This document shows positions 17,967 to 27,606 of a DNA stretch of 34,339 bases, one piece after another. Source of the DNA: Solirubrobacterales bacterium. Lineage in GTDB: Bacteria > Actinomycetota > Thermoleophilia > Solirubrobacterales > Solirubrobacteraceae. A program made the position numbers and the translations under genes. The notes beneath the pieces are model-generated. The model saw only the letters and a list, made by a program, of their open reading frames with translations, had not been told where the DNA came from and did not search any database. Positions within the stretch are counted from its first letter, which is position 1. Every line of letters starts with the position of its first letter. The stretch spans positions 1 to 34,339 of the forward strand of contig JAFAZV010000270.1 in NCBI GenBank assembly GCA_019239445.1. The letters run 5' to 3'.

Positions 17967-18557
17967 ATGGCGCGTACGGCTGAAATCGACCGCAGCACGC
18001 GGGAGACCGATGTGCACGTTGCGTTGAGGCTCGAAGGCGACGGCCGTGGTGAGCGCGAGACCGGTGTCGGCTTCTTCGATCACATGCTCGACCTGTTGGC
18101 TCGTCACGCTCGCCTCGAGCTGCACGTACGGGCGAGCGGCGACCTGCATACGGGTGCTCATCACACGGTCGAGGACGTCGGCATCTGCATCGGGCAGGCA
18201 CTCGATCGCGCGCTCGGCGACCGGGCCGGGATCGGGCGCTTCGGCCAGGCCACGGTGCCTATGGACGAAGCGCGCGCCGCGTGCGCTATCGACATCTCCG
18301 GCCGTGGGCTGTGCGTGTTCGCCGGGACGCTGCCCGCGGGCGCGATCGGGAACTTCGACCACGAGCTTTTGGAGGAGTTCTTCCGCGCGCTGGCGGTGAA
18401 CGCCAAGCTGACGCTCCATCTCACGCTCGAGGCAGGATCCAACGCGCACCACATGATCGAGTCCGCGTTCAAGGCGGCGGCCCGTGCGCTGCGGATGGCG
18501 GTGGCGCTCGATTCGACCGAGCGAGGCGTTCCCAGCACCAAGGGGATGCTGCGGTGA
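17967..18557 (+). CDS. hisB: Imidazoleglycerol-phosphate dehydratase
   Basis: ARTAEIDRSTRETDVHVAL, GVGFFDHMLDLLARHA, HHTVEDVGICIGQAL, GSNAHHMIESAFKAAARAL. Confidence 0.96.
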   Translation: MARTAEIDRSTRETDVHVALRLEGDGRGERETGVGFFDHMLDLLARHARLELHVRASGDLHTGAHHTVEDVGICIGQALDRALGDRAGIGRFGQATVPMDEARAACAIDISGRGLCVFAGTLPAGAIGNFDHELLEEFFRALAVNAKLTLHLTLEAGSNAHHMIESAFKAAARALRMAVALDSTERGVPSTKGMLR

Positions 18558-19219
18558 GCGCGACGCTGCGGATCGCGGTCGTCGACTACGGAATGGGAAA
18601 CCGGCGCTCGGTCCAGAAGGCGCTCGAGCATGTCGGCGCACAGGCGACGATCACGCGCGAGCACGAGGAGCTGGGGCTCGCCGACGGCCTCGTACTACCG
18701 GGCGTAGGCGCGTTCCCGCAGGCGATGGCGAATCTCGAGGCGCTCGGCCTGCGGGAGCTGATTCTGGCTCGAGCCGCCGCGGGCACGCCAGTGTTAGGAA
18801 TCTGCCTTGGAATGCAGCTCCTGTTCGAGCGCTCGATCGAGCTCGAGCCCACCGACGGCCTCGGCCTGATCCCGGGCGAGGTCACCTGGCTGGACGCCGG
18901 CGGCCGGCGCATCCCGCACATTGGCTGGAACGAGGTTCGCTTCGGACGCGCCTCTCGTCTCACTGAGGGTCTACCGCTCCACGGCGCGGCGTTCTACCAC
19001 GTTCACTCGCTGGCGGTCAGGCCGAGCGACCCGCGCGACGTGATCGCCACCACCGAGTACGGCGAGCGGTTCGCGACGATCGTCGAGCGTGACGCCGTAC
19101 TCGGCGTGCAGTTCCATCCCGAGAAGTCGTCGCTGATCGGATTGCGGATGCTCGCCAACTTCGGGGCGATCTGCGGCGGAAGGGCGCGGGAGCCGGCCGG
19201 CGCGGCGGCGCGGCGATGA
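18554..19219 (+). CDS. hisH: Imidazole glycerol phosphate synthase glutamine amidotransferase subunit
   Basis: GTG start overlapping hisB stop; IAVVDYGMGNRRSV, LPGVGAFPQAM, GICLGMQLLFE, GVQFHPEKS. Confidence 0.95.
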   Translation: MSATLRIAVVDYGMGNRRSVQKALEHVGAQATITREHEELGLADGLVLPGVGAFPQAMANLEALGLRELILARAAAGTPVLGICLGMQLLFERSIELEPTDGLGLIPGEVTWLDAGGRRIPHIGWNEVRFGRASRLTEGLPLHGAAFYHVHSLAVRPSDPRDVIATTEYGERFATIVERDAVLGVQFHPEKSSLIGLRMLANFGAICGGRAREPAGAAARR

Positions 19220-19947
19220 TCCTTCTACCTTCGGTGGACATCCTCGGCGGCAAGACGGTCCGCCTCGCCCAGGGCGACTTCGACGCCCAAACGACCTACG
19301 ACGCCGATCCCATCGACGCCGCGCGACGGTGGGTGGCCGAAGGCGCGCGCGCGCTACATGTGGTCGACCTCGACGGCGCGCGCAGCGGCACACCATCGAA
19401 TCTGGCTCATGTCGAGAAGATCACGGGCGAGGTCGAGGTGCCGGTTCAGGTCGGTGGCGGCCTGCGCACGATCGAGGCGGTGAATCAGGCGCTGGCGGCG
19501 GGGGCCGCTCGTGTCGTGCTCGGCACGGCCGCGTTCAGCGACCTCGACTTCCTCGACACCGCGGTAGCGGAGCATGCGGATCGGGTCGTGATATCGCTCG
19601 ACGCCCGCAACGGGCTGCTGGCGCGCTCGGGGTGGACCGAGCAGACGGATATCCCGGTCGAATCGGTCGTGCAGCTGATGCACGATCGCGGCGTACGGCG
19701 GTTCGTGTTCTCGAGCATCGACGCGGATGGAACCCTGGGAGGTCCTGATGTGGAAGGCACGAAACGGATCGCGCGAGCGATCCGCGGGAGCTTCATCTAC
19801 TCAGGCGGAATCTCGACGCTCGAGGATCTGCTCCTGCTGGCGAGCTTGCGCCAGGTCAACCTGTCCGGCGTGATCGTTGGCAAGGCGCTCTACGAACGCA
19901 GGTTCACCGTGGCCGAGGCGCATTCGGTCCTCGACGGCCTCACCTAG
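19216..19947 (+). CDS. hisA: 1-(5-phosphoribosyl)-5-[(5-phosphoribosylamino)methylideneamino]imidazole-4-carboxamide isomerase
   Basis: [55 protein letters not shown]. Confidence 0.95.
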   Translation: MILLPSVDILGGKTVRLAQGDFDAQTTYDADPIDAARRWVAEGARALHVVDLDGARSGTPSNLAHVEKITGEVEVPVQVGGGLRTIEAVNQALAAGAARVVLGTAAFSDLDFLDTAVAEHADRVVISLDARNGLLARSGWTEQTDIPVESVVQLMHDRGVRRFVFSSIDADGTLGGPDVEGTKRIARAIRGSFIYSGGISTLEDLLLLASLRQVNLSGVIVGKALYERRFTVAEAHSVLDGLT

Positions 19948-19951
19948 CGGC

Positions 19952-20713
19952 TTGCACTACAAGCGCGTCATCCCGTGCCTCGACGTCGACGCCGGACGCG
20001 TGGTCAAGGGGATCGGCTTCCTCGACCTCCGGGACGCGGGCGACCCGGTCGAGCTCGCGTCGCGCTACGACGAGGCGGGCGCCGACGAACTCGTGTTCCT
20101 CGACATCACGGCGACCTCGGACAAGCGCGAGACGGTGGTCGAACTCGCGCGCCGCGCCGCTGATGAGGTCTTCATCCCGTTCACCATCGGCGGTGGCGTC
20201 CGATCGATCGCCGACGCGCAAGCGGTGCTCGATGCCGGCGCGGACAAAGTGTCAATCAATTCTGCGGCGTTGGCCCGGCCAGCGCTGATCGACGAGCTGG
20301 CGCGAACGTTCGGCGCGCAATGCGTGGTCTTGGCGATCGACGCCAAGGCCCAAGAGGGGGGAAGCTGGGAGGCCTACGTAGCCGGCGGGCGGCACGCGAC
20401 CGGTCGGGACGCGGTGGTCTGGGCACAAGAAGGGACCGAACGCGGCGCGGGCGAGATACTGCTCACGAGCATGGATCGCGACGGCACGAGCGACGGCTAC
20501 GACCTCGAGCTCATACGAGCTGTTGCGCGGGCAGTGCGGGTGCCTGTGATCGCCTCAGGCGGGGCGGGTGAACCCGAGCATCTGGCGGCGGCGCTCGAGG
20601 CCGGGGCGGATGCCGCACTGTGCGCGTCGATATTTCACTACGGGCACCACACGGTTCCGGAGGTCAAGCGGCGACTGGCGGCACGCGGCGTCGCGATCAG
20701 ACCTAGCGCTTAA
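19952..20713 (+). CDS. hisF: Imidazole glycerol phosphate synthase cyclase subunit
   Basis: TTG start; [90 protein letters not shown]. Confidence 0.96.
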   Translation: MHYKRVIPCLDVDAGRVVKGIGFLDLRDAGDPVELASRYDEAGADELVFLDITATSDKRETVVELARRAADEVFIPFTIGGGVRSIADAQAVLDAGADKVSINSAALARPALIDELARTFGAQCVVLAIDAKAQEGGSWEAYVAGGRHATGRDAVVWAQEGTERGAGEILLTSMDRDGTSDGYDLELIRAVARAVRVPVIASGGAGEPEHLAAALEAGADAALCASIFHYGHHTVPEVKRRLAARGVAIRPSA

Positions 20714-20763
20714 CCCGCGCGCGGGGGGAGTGTCGTCCACGCGGGAGTTCGCAGGGCTGACCA

Positions 20764-20785
20764 GCGGCCGTGCTCACCCGGCCGC
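20764..20785 (+). terminator. Possible hairpin after hisF (gcggccg-tgctcacc-cggccgc)
   Basis: Perfect 7-bp inverted repeat ~50 nt after hisF stop; only a weak downstream A/T-rich stretch. Confidence 0.3.
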
Positions 20786-20835
20786 GTCGGCAATGATCAA
20801 GTTATTTGTTGTATCCGGCTGCGAGAGCGCCGCGA

Positions 20836-21084
20836 CTAAGCGGCCTCTTCCACGTATCCGGCCGCCGAGCACGTATCGCAGTACGCGGCGGGCGGAACAC
20901 GAGGCTCGTAGCAGCCGGGCCGACAGCAGGTTGACGACCGCTTGGGCCGGCCCCGACCAATGCGAGCAGCGGCAGCATCCTTGAGCTCCTCGCGCATGCG
21001 ATCGAGCTCGGCTGCATGCTCCGCGCAGAACCGACGACCCTTGATGGCCGGCTGCTGACAGTGACTTCCACTACGACAACGCAT
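20836..21084 (-). CDS. Small Cys-rich, putative double zinc-binding protein with AT-hook-like linker (82 aa)
   Basis: MRCRSGSHCQQPAIKGRRFCAEHAAEL...RIGRGRPKRSSTCCRPGCYEPRVPPAAYCDTCSAAGYVEEAA: two Cys-rich modules flanking GRGRPKR. Confidence 0.7.
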   Translation of the reverse strand: MRCRSGSHCQQPAIKGRRFCAEHAAELDRMREELKDAAAARIGRGRPKRSSTCCRPGCYEPRVPPAAYCDTCSAAGYVEEAA

Positions 21085-21110
21085 AGACCCGTAAGGATAG
21101 CAAAAGCGCC

Positions 21111-21124
21111 CGAACGCACGTTCC
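21111..21124 (-). promoter_or_regulatory. LexA/SOS-box-like operator CGAACGCACGTTCC upstream of the small Cys-rich protein
   Basis: Matches the remembered Bacillus SOS-box consensus CGAACRNRYGTTYC; right edge of site 26 nt from the start codon; putative -10 TATCCT lies between site and ATG. Confidence 0.55.
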
Positions 21125-21203
21125 GAAGTGGCTATTTTGCGAGGATTTTTGCGGTTCTGCGAGCGTGTCAGCTCGAGGACTTGTGACCATTGGCACGCGC
21201 GGT

Positions 21204-22520
21204 CTAGCTCGCGTGATGCGGCTGCAGCTGGTACAGGGTCGTATAGCCAGCCAGGTAGATGGCGTGGAAATCGCTGATCACGGGGTTGAAGGCGCCATCG
21301 GAGAATGAGAACACCTGTCTGCCGGTGCGCGCGTCGAGGCCAGCGGTCGACTTCTTGCCCAGGTCCGAGAAGTAGATGATGCCGTCCACGATCGTCGGAG
21401 ACCCAGAGATCTTGCCGCCGGAGTTGTGAGTCCAGCGGATCGAACCGGAGCGCGCGTCGAAGGCGTACATGTTGCCGTCGTAGGAGCCGATATAGACGGT
21501 GGGGCCGAGTCCGGGAGTGTCCTGCACCGCCGGCGAGGCGTAGACATAGGCGCCGGTGCCGGTCGCCCAGGCGAGCTGACCGGTGCGGGCCGCGAACGAG
21601 TACACACGGCCATCGGTGTTACCCATATACACCCGGCCGAAGGCAACTGCCGGCGTCGAGTAGAACTCGCCCGAGCCGAATCCGAACTGCGCGCCGCTCG
21701 TACTCACCGCCCACAGCTGGTGACCGCTATCCGCCTTCAGCGCGTACGCACGGCCGGCGTAGTCGCCGAAGAAGAGGACGCCGTCCGAATAGGCGAGCCC
21801 GCCCTTGACCGCGCCGGAGGCGTGATAGCTCCACAGGAGGTGGCCGTCGCGGGCGCGCAGGGCTCGCACGGTGCCGTCCTGATCGCCGAAATACACGGTT
21901 CCGTTCCAGACCAGCGGCGAAGACTCGGTGCCGGGCGCGATCGGGCGCGACCAAACCTGGTGGCCGCCGCGCATGCTCAACGCCACGAAGCGCCCATTGC
22001 CAGGATGCTGGCCGGCGTGGGGGTCGGTCGAGAGCAGCGGGAAGAAAACCATCTGCTCCGCGACGCCAACCGCCGGTGAGGCGGCGGCGAGGGACCCGAC
22101 CCTGCGCTCCCAGATCTTGCGTCCGCTCAGCTTGTCGATCGCCTTAGCGGAGCCGTTGTCGTCGAGCAGGTACAGCGTCGTGCCAGAGATCACGGGCGGG
22201 AACTCGAGCAGCTCGTAGTCTTGAAAGCGCCAGCCGACGCGGAAAGGTGGAACGAGGCCGTGCGGCTCGTTGAACACACGCGTACGCGCAGCATCGAACC
22301 CGTAGCGCGGCCAAACAAACGTGTCAACCGGCTTTGGCTTCTTTGGCGGCGGCGGACTCGGGGTCGGTCGGGTGAAGGAGAGGTTGGGGTGGGACACGTT
22401 GCCCGGCTTGTGCAGGAGAACGAATGCCACCGCGCCTCCTGCTGCTACGAGCAGGACGGCGACGGCGGCCAGTCCCCACCGCAGCCCGCGCCGCGTACCG
22501 GGGCCAAGCATGCGAGCCAT
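21204..22520 (-). CDS. Membrane-anchored PQQ-binding-like beta-propeller repeat protein
   Basis: N-terminal TM (GLRWGLAAVAVLLVAAGGAVAFVLL) and repeated blades (GDQDGTVRALRARDGHLLWSY, GNTDGRVYSFAARTGQLAWAT, GSYDGNMYAFDARSGSIRWTH). Upstream start at 22556 is possible. Confidence 0.88.
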   Translation of the reverse strand: MARMLGPGTRRGLRWGLAAVAVLLVAAGGAVAFVLLHKPGNVSHPNLSFTRPTPSPPPPKKPKPVDTFVWPRYGFDAARTRVFNEPHGLVPPFRVGWRFQDYELLEFPPVISGTTLYLLDDNGSAKAIDKLSGRKIWERRVGSLAAASPAVGVAEQMVFFPLLSTDPHAGQHPGNGRFVALSMRGGHQVWSRPIAPGTESSPLVWNGTVYFGDQDGTVRALRARDGHLLWSYHASGAVKGGLAYSDGVLFFGDYAGRAYALKADSGHQLWAVSTSGAQFGFGSGEFYSTPAVAFGRVYMGNTDGRVYSFAARTGQLAWATGTGAYVYASPAVQDTPGLGPTVYIGSYDGNMYAFDARSGSIRWTHNSGGKISGSPTIVDGIIYFSDLGKKSTAGLDARTGRQVFSFSDGAFNPVISDFHAIYLAGYTTLYQLQPHHAS

Positions 22521-22558
22521 GCTAGCCAGGCACCCGGAAAGCACGCCAAGATCCAACC

Positions 22559-23779
22559 GTGGAAGTTCCGTCGCGACGCGAGCTCATCGAGCGGGTGCGC
22601 GCGCTGCCGGGCGCGGCAGCGTTGTTCGAGCGATTGAGGGACGAATCGGGAGTCCATCTCGTCGGCGGTGCCGTGCGCGACGTACTCATCGGTCGCGAGC
22701 CGCGTGAGCTCGACCTGGTAGTCGAAGGCGACCCCGCACCTGTGGCGGCGCAGCTCGGCGGGTCGATCCGCGAGCACGACCGCTTCGGTACCTCGACGGT
22801 GACGGTGAGCGGACGAACCTACGACCTCGCCCGCGCGAGGCGGGAGACGTACTCCCACCCCGGCGCGCTGCCTGACGTGACGCCGGCAGGTCTGCGTGAA
22901 GATCTGTGGCGGCGCGACTTCAGTGTCAACGCCGGCGCGATCGCGCTTGCCGGCAAGCGAGCCGGCGAGCTCCAAGCCGTGCCGTCAATGCTGCCCGATC
23001 TCAAGGCGCAGCAGCTGCGGGTTCTGCACGACCGGAGCTTCACCGACGACCCGACGCGGCTGCTCCGGCTGGCCCGCTACGGCTCGAGGCTCGGGTTCGG
23101 GGTCGAGCCGCACACGCGCGAGCTCGTCGATGCCGCGCTCGAGGATGAGGCGCTGAGCACGGTCAGCGGCGCCCGCCTCGGGGCGGAGCTGCGGCTGCTC
23201 GCCCGTGAGCCTGATCCGCCGATGGCGCTCGCCGCGCTGCGAGCGCTCGGTCTCGACCGCCCGCTCGGCCTCGACGCTGGGCCTGAGTCGGTTCAGCTGG
23301 CGCGGCTCGGGCTGGCGCTGCTGCCGGATGGCGAGCGGGCCGATCGCGTGGCTCTGGCGGCCGCGCTGCAGGGGATCGACCCCGGGGCACTCGCCGCGCA
23401 GCTGGACGAGCTCACCTTCTCGGCCGCTGATCGCGACGTCATCGCGGCGGCCGCAACCGGTGCGCAGCGGCTGGCGGAACGGCTCGCCGTCGCGGCAAGC
23501 CCGTCGGAGATCGCTCGCGCGGTTGGCGCCTCGCCGGCCGAGATGGTCGCGCTGGCCGGGGCCCTCGGGCGGGAGGCGCAGGCGCGTGAGTGGCTGGAGG
23601 AGCTCCGCCATGTCCGGCTCGAGATCGACGGACACGATCTCCTGGCGGCGGGGGTTCCGCCCGGTCCGGCGATTGGGAGGGGGTTGAGCGCAGCGCTGGC
23701 CGACAAGCTCGACGGCCGGGCCAGCGGGCGTGACCAGGAGCTCGCGAGCGCGGTGCGGGCGGCGCGCGGCAGCGAGTAG
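22559..23779 (+). CDS. CCA tRNA nucleotidyltransferase/poly(A) polymerase family protein
   Basis: VHLVGGAVRDVLIGREPRELDLVVEGD, RRDFSVNAGAIAL, DLKAQQLRVLHDRSFTDDPTRLLRLARYGSRLGF. Confidence 0.9.
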   Translation: MEVPSRRELIERVRALPGAAALFERLRDESGVHLVGGAVRDVLIGREPRELDLVVEGDPAPVAAQLGGSIREHDRFGTSTVTVSGRTYDLARARRETYSHPGALPDVTPAGLREDLWRRDFSVNAGAIALAGKRAGELQAVPSMLPDLKAQQLRVLHDRSFTDDPTRLLRLARYGSRLGFGVEPHTRELVDAALEDEALSTVSGARLGAELRLLAREPDPPMALAALRALGLDRPLGLDAGPESVQLARLGLALLPDGERADRVALAAALQGIDPGALAAQLDELTFSAADRDVIAAAATGAQRLAERLAVAASPSEIARAVGASPAEMVALAGALGREAQAREWLEELRHVRLEIDGHDLLAAGVPPGPAIGRGLSAALADKLDGRASGRDQELASAVRAARGSE

Positions 23780-23790
23780 CCTGCCGCCCG

Positions 23791-24810
23791 ATGCTCGCAG
23801 CTCCGAACCGGCTGCGCTGGCGCGGTCAGGCCGGCCATTACGAGGTCTACTACCTGACGCTCACCGACCCTGCCAGCGGCATCGGGCTGTGGATCCGCTA
23901 CACGATGCTCGCGCCGTCGGCGTCGCCGGCCGAAGCGGCGACCGCGTCGCTGTGGCTCGCGGCGATGGACCCGCGCGCGGGGCGCACGTCGACGATCACG
24001 CGCAAGACAACGCTCCCTATCGCCGCGCTTCAGAGCCGCGGCGAGCCGTTTGAGCTCAGGATCGATGGCGCCACCCTCAGCGACAGCGGCATGACGGGAG
24101 GCTTTGAGGACGTGGCCTGGGACCTGCGCTGGGATGACTCAGGCCGGGGGTATGAGCACGTCTCGCCCGTGCTGCGTCGGGCCGGCATAGCCAAGACGAT
24201 TCTTGTGCTGCCGCACGCTGACTTGCGGATAGACGGGTCGGTGTCGCTCCCCGATGAGCGGCTCGAGGTACGCCAGGCACGCGGCGGACAGGCGCACCTT
24301 TGGGGCTCCAAGCACGCGAGCCGATGGGCGTGGGCGCACTGCAACGACTTCGTCCTGACCGACGGCAAGCCGGCAGCACCCGGGACGTTCGTCGACGCGG
24401 TATCCGTGATCCTGCCCCGCTTCGGGCGGCAGGTCGGTCCTAGCACCCCGGTGCTCGCGCGTATCGAGGGGCGCGACTTCGAGTCCACGTCGCCGCTGCG
24501 GGTGATCGCCAACGACAGCACGTTCGCGCTGACCGGGTGGCGCTTCGAAGCCATCGACGGCGAGCGCAAGCTGGTGGGCGAGGTCGATGCCGACCGGCGG
24601 CTGCTGGCCGGCGTCACCTACACCGATCCCGACGGCGAACGTGCCTACTGCTACAACAGCGAGACGGCGTCGATGCGGTTGCACCTGTACGAGCGCGCGC
24701 CCAGAGTGGGAGGCTGGGCGCTGCGGGACACGTTCGTAGCGAACGGTCGGGCGCACTTCGAGTACGGACAGCGGGACGAGGTTCCCGGCCTCGAGCTGCT
24801 GACGCGATGA
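23791..24810 (+). CDS. CrtC/AttH-like (lipocalin-like fold) protein, function unknown
   Basis: MLAAPNRLRWRGQAGHYEVYYLTLTDPASGIGLWIRYTM, long beta-rich protein with HADLRIDGSV and HLWGSKHASRWAWAHCNDF. Confidence 0.45.
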   Translation: MLAAPNRLRWRGQAGHYEVYYLTLTDPASGIGLWIRYTMLAPSASPAEAATASLWLAAMDPRAGRTSTITRKTTLPIAALQSRGEPFELRIDGATLSDSGMTGGFEDVAWDLRWDDSGRGYEHVSPVLRRAGIAKTILVLPHADLRIDGSVSLPDERLEVRQARGGQAHLWGSKHASRWAWAHCNDFVLTDGKPAAPGTFVDAVSVILPRFGRQVGPSTPVLARIEGRDFESTSPLRVIANDSTFALTGWRFEAIDGERKLVGEVDADRRLLAGVTYTDPDGERAYCYNSETASMRLHLYERAPRVGGWALRDTFVANGRAHFEYGQRDEVPGLELLTR

Positions 24811-25538
24811 ACTCCGTCGACGCCATCAAGGACCACCTGAAGCTCGAGCTGCCCGGCGCCCACGTCGTCTTCACGACCCGCCGCGGCGGGTTCTCGCTCG
24901 GGCCGTACCGAAGCCTTAACCTCGGCCGCTTCACCGACGATGACCCGGACGCCGTCGAGCGAAACCGAGCCGCGCTGGCGAGCGGCTTGGGCGTGCGCTT
25001 TGCCTATGCCCGCCAGGTGCACGGCGCCCATGTGGCCCGCGTGCTCGACGTCCCGGCCAACGGCTCGCCGGCTGAGGCGGCCGACGGCCAGGCGACGGCG
25101 CTACGCGACGTCGCGCCGATGGTCTTGACCGCGGACTGCCTACCGATCGCGGTGGCCGGGGGCGGGGCGGTGGCGATGCTGCACGCGGGTTGGCGCGGGC
25201 TGGCCGCAGGCGTGATCGGCGAGGGGGTGCGCGCGGTGCGCGGGCTACAGACGGACGGCGGGGCGCCGCTGCACGCGGCGATCGGACCCGGCGCAGGCGC
25301 CTGCTGCTATGAGGTGAGCGACGAAGTCAGGCATGTGTTCGCGTCCTACGGCCCGGCAGCACGCCGAAGCCGCAACCTCGACCTCAAGGCAATCGCCCAA
25401 CGGCAGCTCGAGGCCGCCGGAGTCGGTTCGATCGATGACGTCGGGCTGTGCACGATCTGCTCGGAATCGCTGTTCTTCTCTCACCGGCGGGACCGCGGGA
25501 TCACCGGCCGCCAGGCGGGCCTGGTTTGGTCGAGCTAG
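24807..25538 (+). CDS. pgeF: Peptidoglycan editing factor / laccase-domain protein (YfiH family)
   Basis: ATGA overlap; FTTRRGGFSLGPYRSLNLG, RQVHGAHV, TADCLPI, MLHAGWRGLAAGV, GPGAGACCYEVSDEV. Confidence 0.93.
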   Translation: MNSVDAIKDHLKLELPGAHVVFTTRRGGFSLGPYRSLNLGRFTDDDPDAVERNRAALASGLGVRFAYARQVHGAHVARVLDVPANGSPAEAADGQATALRDVAPMVLTADCLPIAVAGGGAVAMLHAGWRGLAAGVIGEGVRAVRGLQTDGGAPLHAAIGPGAGACCYEVSDEVRHVFASYGPAARRSRNLDLKAIAQRQLEAAGVGSIDDVGLCTICSESLFFSHRRDRGITGRQAGLVWSS

Positions 25539-26176
25539 TCACTGGCCTCGACGCGACGCGCGTGCGGGCGAACCTCGAGTCCGCGCGCCGCGAGATCGAG
25601 CGAGCCGGGCGCTCGCCGGACTCGGTGGAGATCCTGGCGGCGGTGAAGTACGTGCCGGTGGACGAGCTGGGGGCTCTCGAGAGGGCGGGCGTCTCCGTGC
25701 TGGGCGAGAATCGCGCGCAGGAGCTGGTGGCGAAAGCGGATGCCTACGCGGGGCGCTTTACCTGGGACTTCATCGGGCATCTGCAGAGCCGCAAGGTCCG
25801 CCAGATCTTGCCTCATGTTCGCTACATCCACTCGGTCGCCAGCGACTCGGTGCTGGCTCAGCTCGAGCGCCACGGAAGCCCCGAGACCGCGGTCCTGATC
25901 GAGGTCAACGTATCGGGCGAGGTGGGCAAGAGCGGCATCGCGCCCGAGGAGCTCGGGGCCTTCATTAGACGGTGTCCGGTCCAGGCGGTGGGCCTCATGA
26001 CCATGCCTCCGCTGGCGACCGATCCCGAACAGAGCCGGCCTTACTTCGCGTCGCTGCGCGAGCTGGCGACGCGGTACGGCCTGCCGCAGCTCTCGATGGG
26101 TACCAGCCAGGATTACGTCGTCGCCGTACAGGAAGGCGCGACGATCATCCGTCTCGGGACGACCCTGTACAGCTGA
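25526..26176 (+). CDS. YggS-family PLP homeostasis protein
   Basis: TTG start overlapping pgeF; LAAVKYVPVDEL (PLP Lys), LGENRAQELVAKAD, WDFIGHLQSRKVRQIL, LSMGTSQDYVVAVQEGATIIRLGTTLY. Confidence 0.92.
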   Translation: MVELVTGLDATRVRANLESARREIERAGRSPDSVEILAAVKYVPVDELGALERAGVSVLGENRAQELVAKADAYAGRFTWDFIGHLQSRKVRQILPHVRYIHSVASDSVLAQLERHGSPETAVLIEVNVSGEVGKSGIAPEELGAFIRRCPVQAVGLMTMPPLATDPEQSRPYFASLRELATRYGLPQLSMGTSQDYVVAVQEGATIIRLGTTLYS

Positions 26177-26251
26177 TCTGCCAACCCGCCGCTCTGGTCG
26201 TCATAATCCCGGCAGGGAATCCGGCGAGCCCAGCGAAACCCACCCACGACC

Positions 26252-26815
26252 ATGGCCTTTCGCGACACCTGGCACCGCACGCTCGTGTACTTCGGCCTCG
26301 CGGAGGACGAAGCTTATGAAGACGAGGTCGAGCCGTACGAGGAGCCCGAAGAGGAGGTGCAGGAGAGCTATCGCGAGCGGCCCAACGTGCGCCGCCTCAG
26401 CGCCCGGCGTCGTCGGGACGACATCGACGACATCTTCGCTGACGATGCGGCGAGCGAGCGGCGGTCGAGCGCTCTGCGGCCGGTCGGCGGGACGCGTGGC
26501 AACGGCGGGACGCGGGGCAACGGCCGAAGCGGGAACGACGTCCGCGTCCACTTTGTCGCGCCCAAGAGTTTCAACGACGTCCAGGACGTGGCGGACAAGT
26601 TCAAGGACTCGATCCCGGTCATCCTCAATCTTCAGAGCACGGACACCGACCTGTCCAAGCGCCTGATCGACTTCTCCAGCGGCCTGACCTACGCGCTCGA
26701 TGGCGGCATGCAGCGGATCGCCGACAAGGTGTTCCTCCTCACCCCGCACAATGTCGAGGTCTCGGCCGAAGAGCGCGCGCGCTTGGTCGAAAAGGGCTTC
26801 TTCAATCAGTCTTAG
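26252..26815 (+). CDS. sepF: Cell division protein SepF
   Basis: Acidic N-terminus plus VHFVAPKSFNDVQDVADKFKDSIPVILNLQSTDTDLSKRLIDFSSGLTYALDGGMQRIADKVFLLTPHNVEVS. Confidence 0.94.
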   Translation: MAFRDTWHRTLVYFGLAEDEAYEDEVEPYEEPEEEVQESYRERPNVRRLSARRRRDDIDDIFADDAASERRSSALRPVGGTRGNGGTRGNGRSGNDVRVHFVAPKSFNDVQDVADKFKDSIPVILNLQSTDTDLSKRLIDFSSGLTYALDGGMQRIADKVFLLTPHNVEVSAEERARLVEKGFFNQS

Positions 26816-26841
26816 AGACTGTCGGCGGTAACGTTCCGCCG

Positions 26842-27606
26842 ATGCGACTCGGCCTCATCGGAGCCGGCAACATGGCCCGTGCGCTTGCGCGCGGCTGGGG
26901 CGAGCCGGTGCTCGTCTCAGACTCGGGATCGGGGTCTGGGCGCGCGCAGGCCCTGGCAGCAGAAGTGGGCGGCGAGGCGCTCGCCTCGAACCTGGCGCTT
27001 GCCGAACGCGCCGAGCTCGTCGTTTTGTGCCACAAGCCGGCGCAGCTCCACCTCATCGCAGGCGAGATAGCGCCAGCCGCGAGAGCGGTGCTGTCGGTGC
27101 TCGGAGGCGTGAACACGGCGGCGCTGCAGGAGGCCTATGCCGCAACGCCACTCGTGCGCGCGATGCCGAACACGCCGGTTGAGGTCCGGCGCGGCGTCGT
27201 TTGCTACTCGGTGCCGCCGGAAACTCCTGCAGAGTTCGAATCCGAGGTGCGGTCGCTGCTCGAGCGGCTCGGCACCGCCGTGAAGATCGAGGAACGCTTG
27301 ATGCCGGCCGCCACTGCCGTGACCGGCGTCGGGCCCGCTTACGGCGCGCTCGTGGCCGAGGCGCAGGTCGACGCCGCTGTGCGGCATGGACTGCCCCCTT
27401 CTCTGGCGGGATCGCTCGTTGCGGAGACGATGGCCGGAACCGCGGCGCTGCTGGAGGTGCGCGGATACGACACGCTGCGCGTCCGCCGCGAGGTCACCTC
27501 GCCGGGCGGGGGCACGGCTCGCGGCCTCGCCGCGCTGGAGCGCGGTGGCCTCCGCAGCGCGTTCCAGGACGCGAGCGATGCGCTGCTCGGCTGGAGTTCG
27601 AGCTGA
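26842..27606 (+). CDS. proC: Pyrroline-5-carboxylate reductase
   Basis: LGLIGAGNMARALARGW, VVLCHKPAQL, LVRAMPNTPVEVRRGV, VTSPGGGTARGLAALERGGLRSAF. Confidence 0.93.
   Translation: MRLGLIGAGNMARALARGWGEPVLVSDSGSGSGRAQALAAEVGGEALASNLALAERAELVVLCHKPAQLHLIAGEIAPAARAVLSVLGGVNTAALQEAYAATPLVRAMPNTPVEVRRGVVCYSVPPETPAEFESEVRSLLERLGTAVKIEERLMPAATAVTGVGPAYGALVAEAQVDAAVRHGLPPSLAGSLVAETMAGTAALLEVRGYDTLRVRREVTSPGGGTARGLAALERGGLRSAFQDASDALLGWSSS

Noticed and set aside
16777-18201. 474-aa minus-strand ORF
   Set aside because: Antisense to hisD/hisB; shadow ORF rich in Arg/His/Asp with no domain signature.
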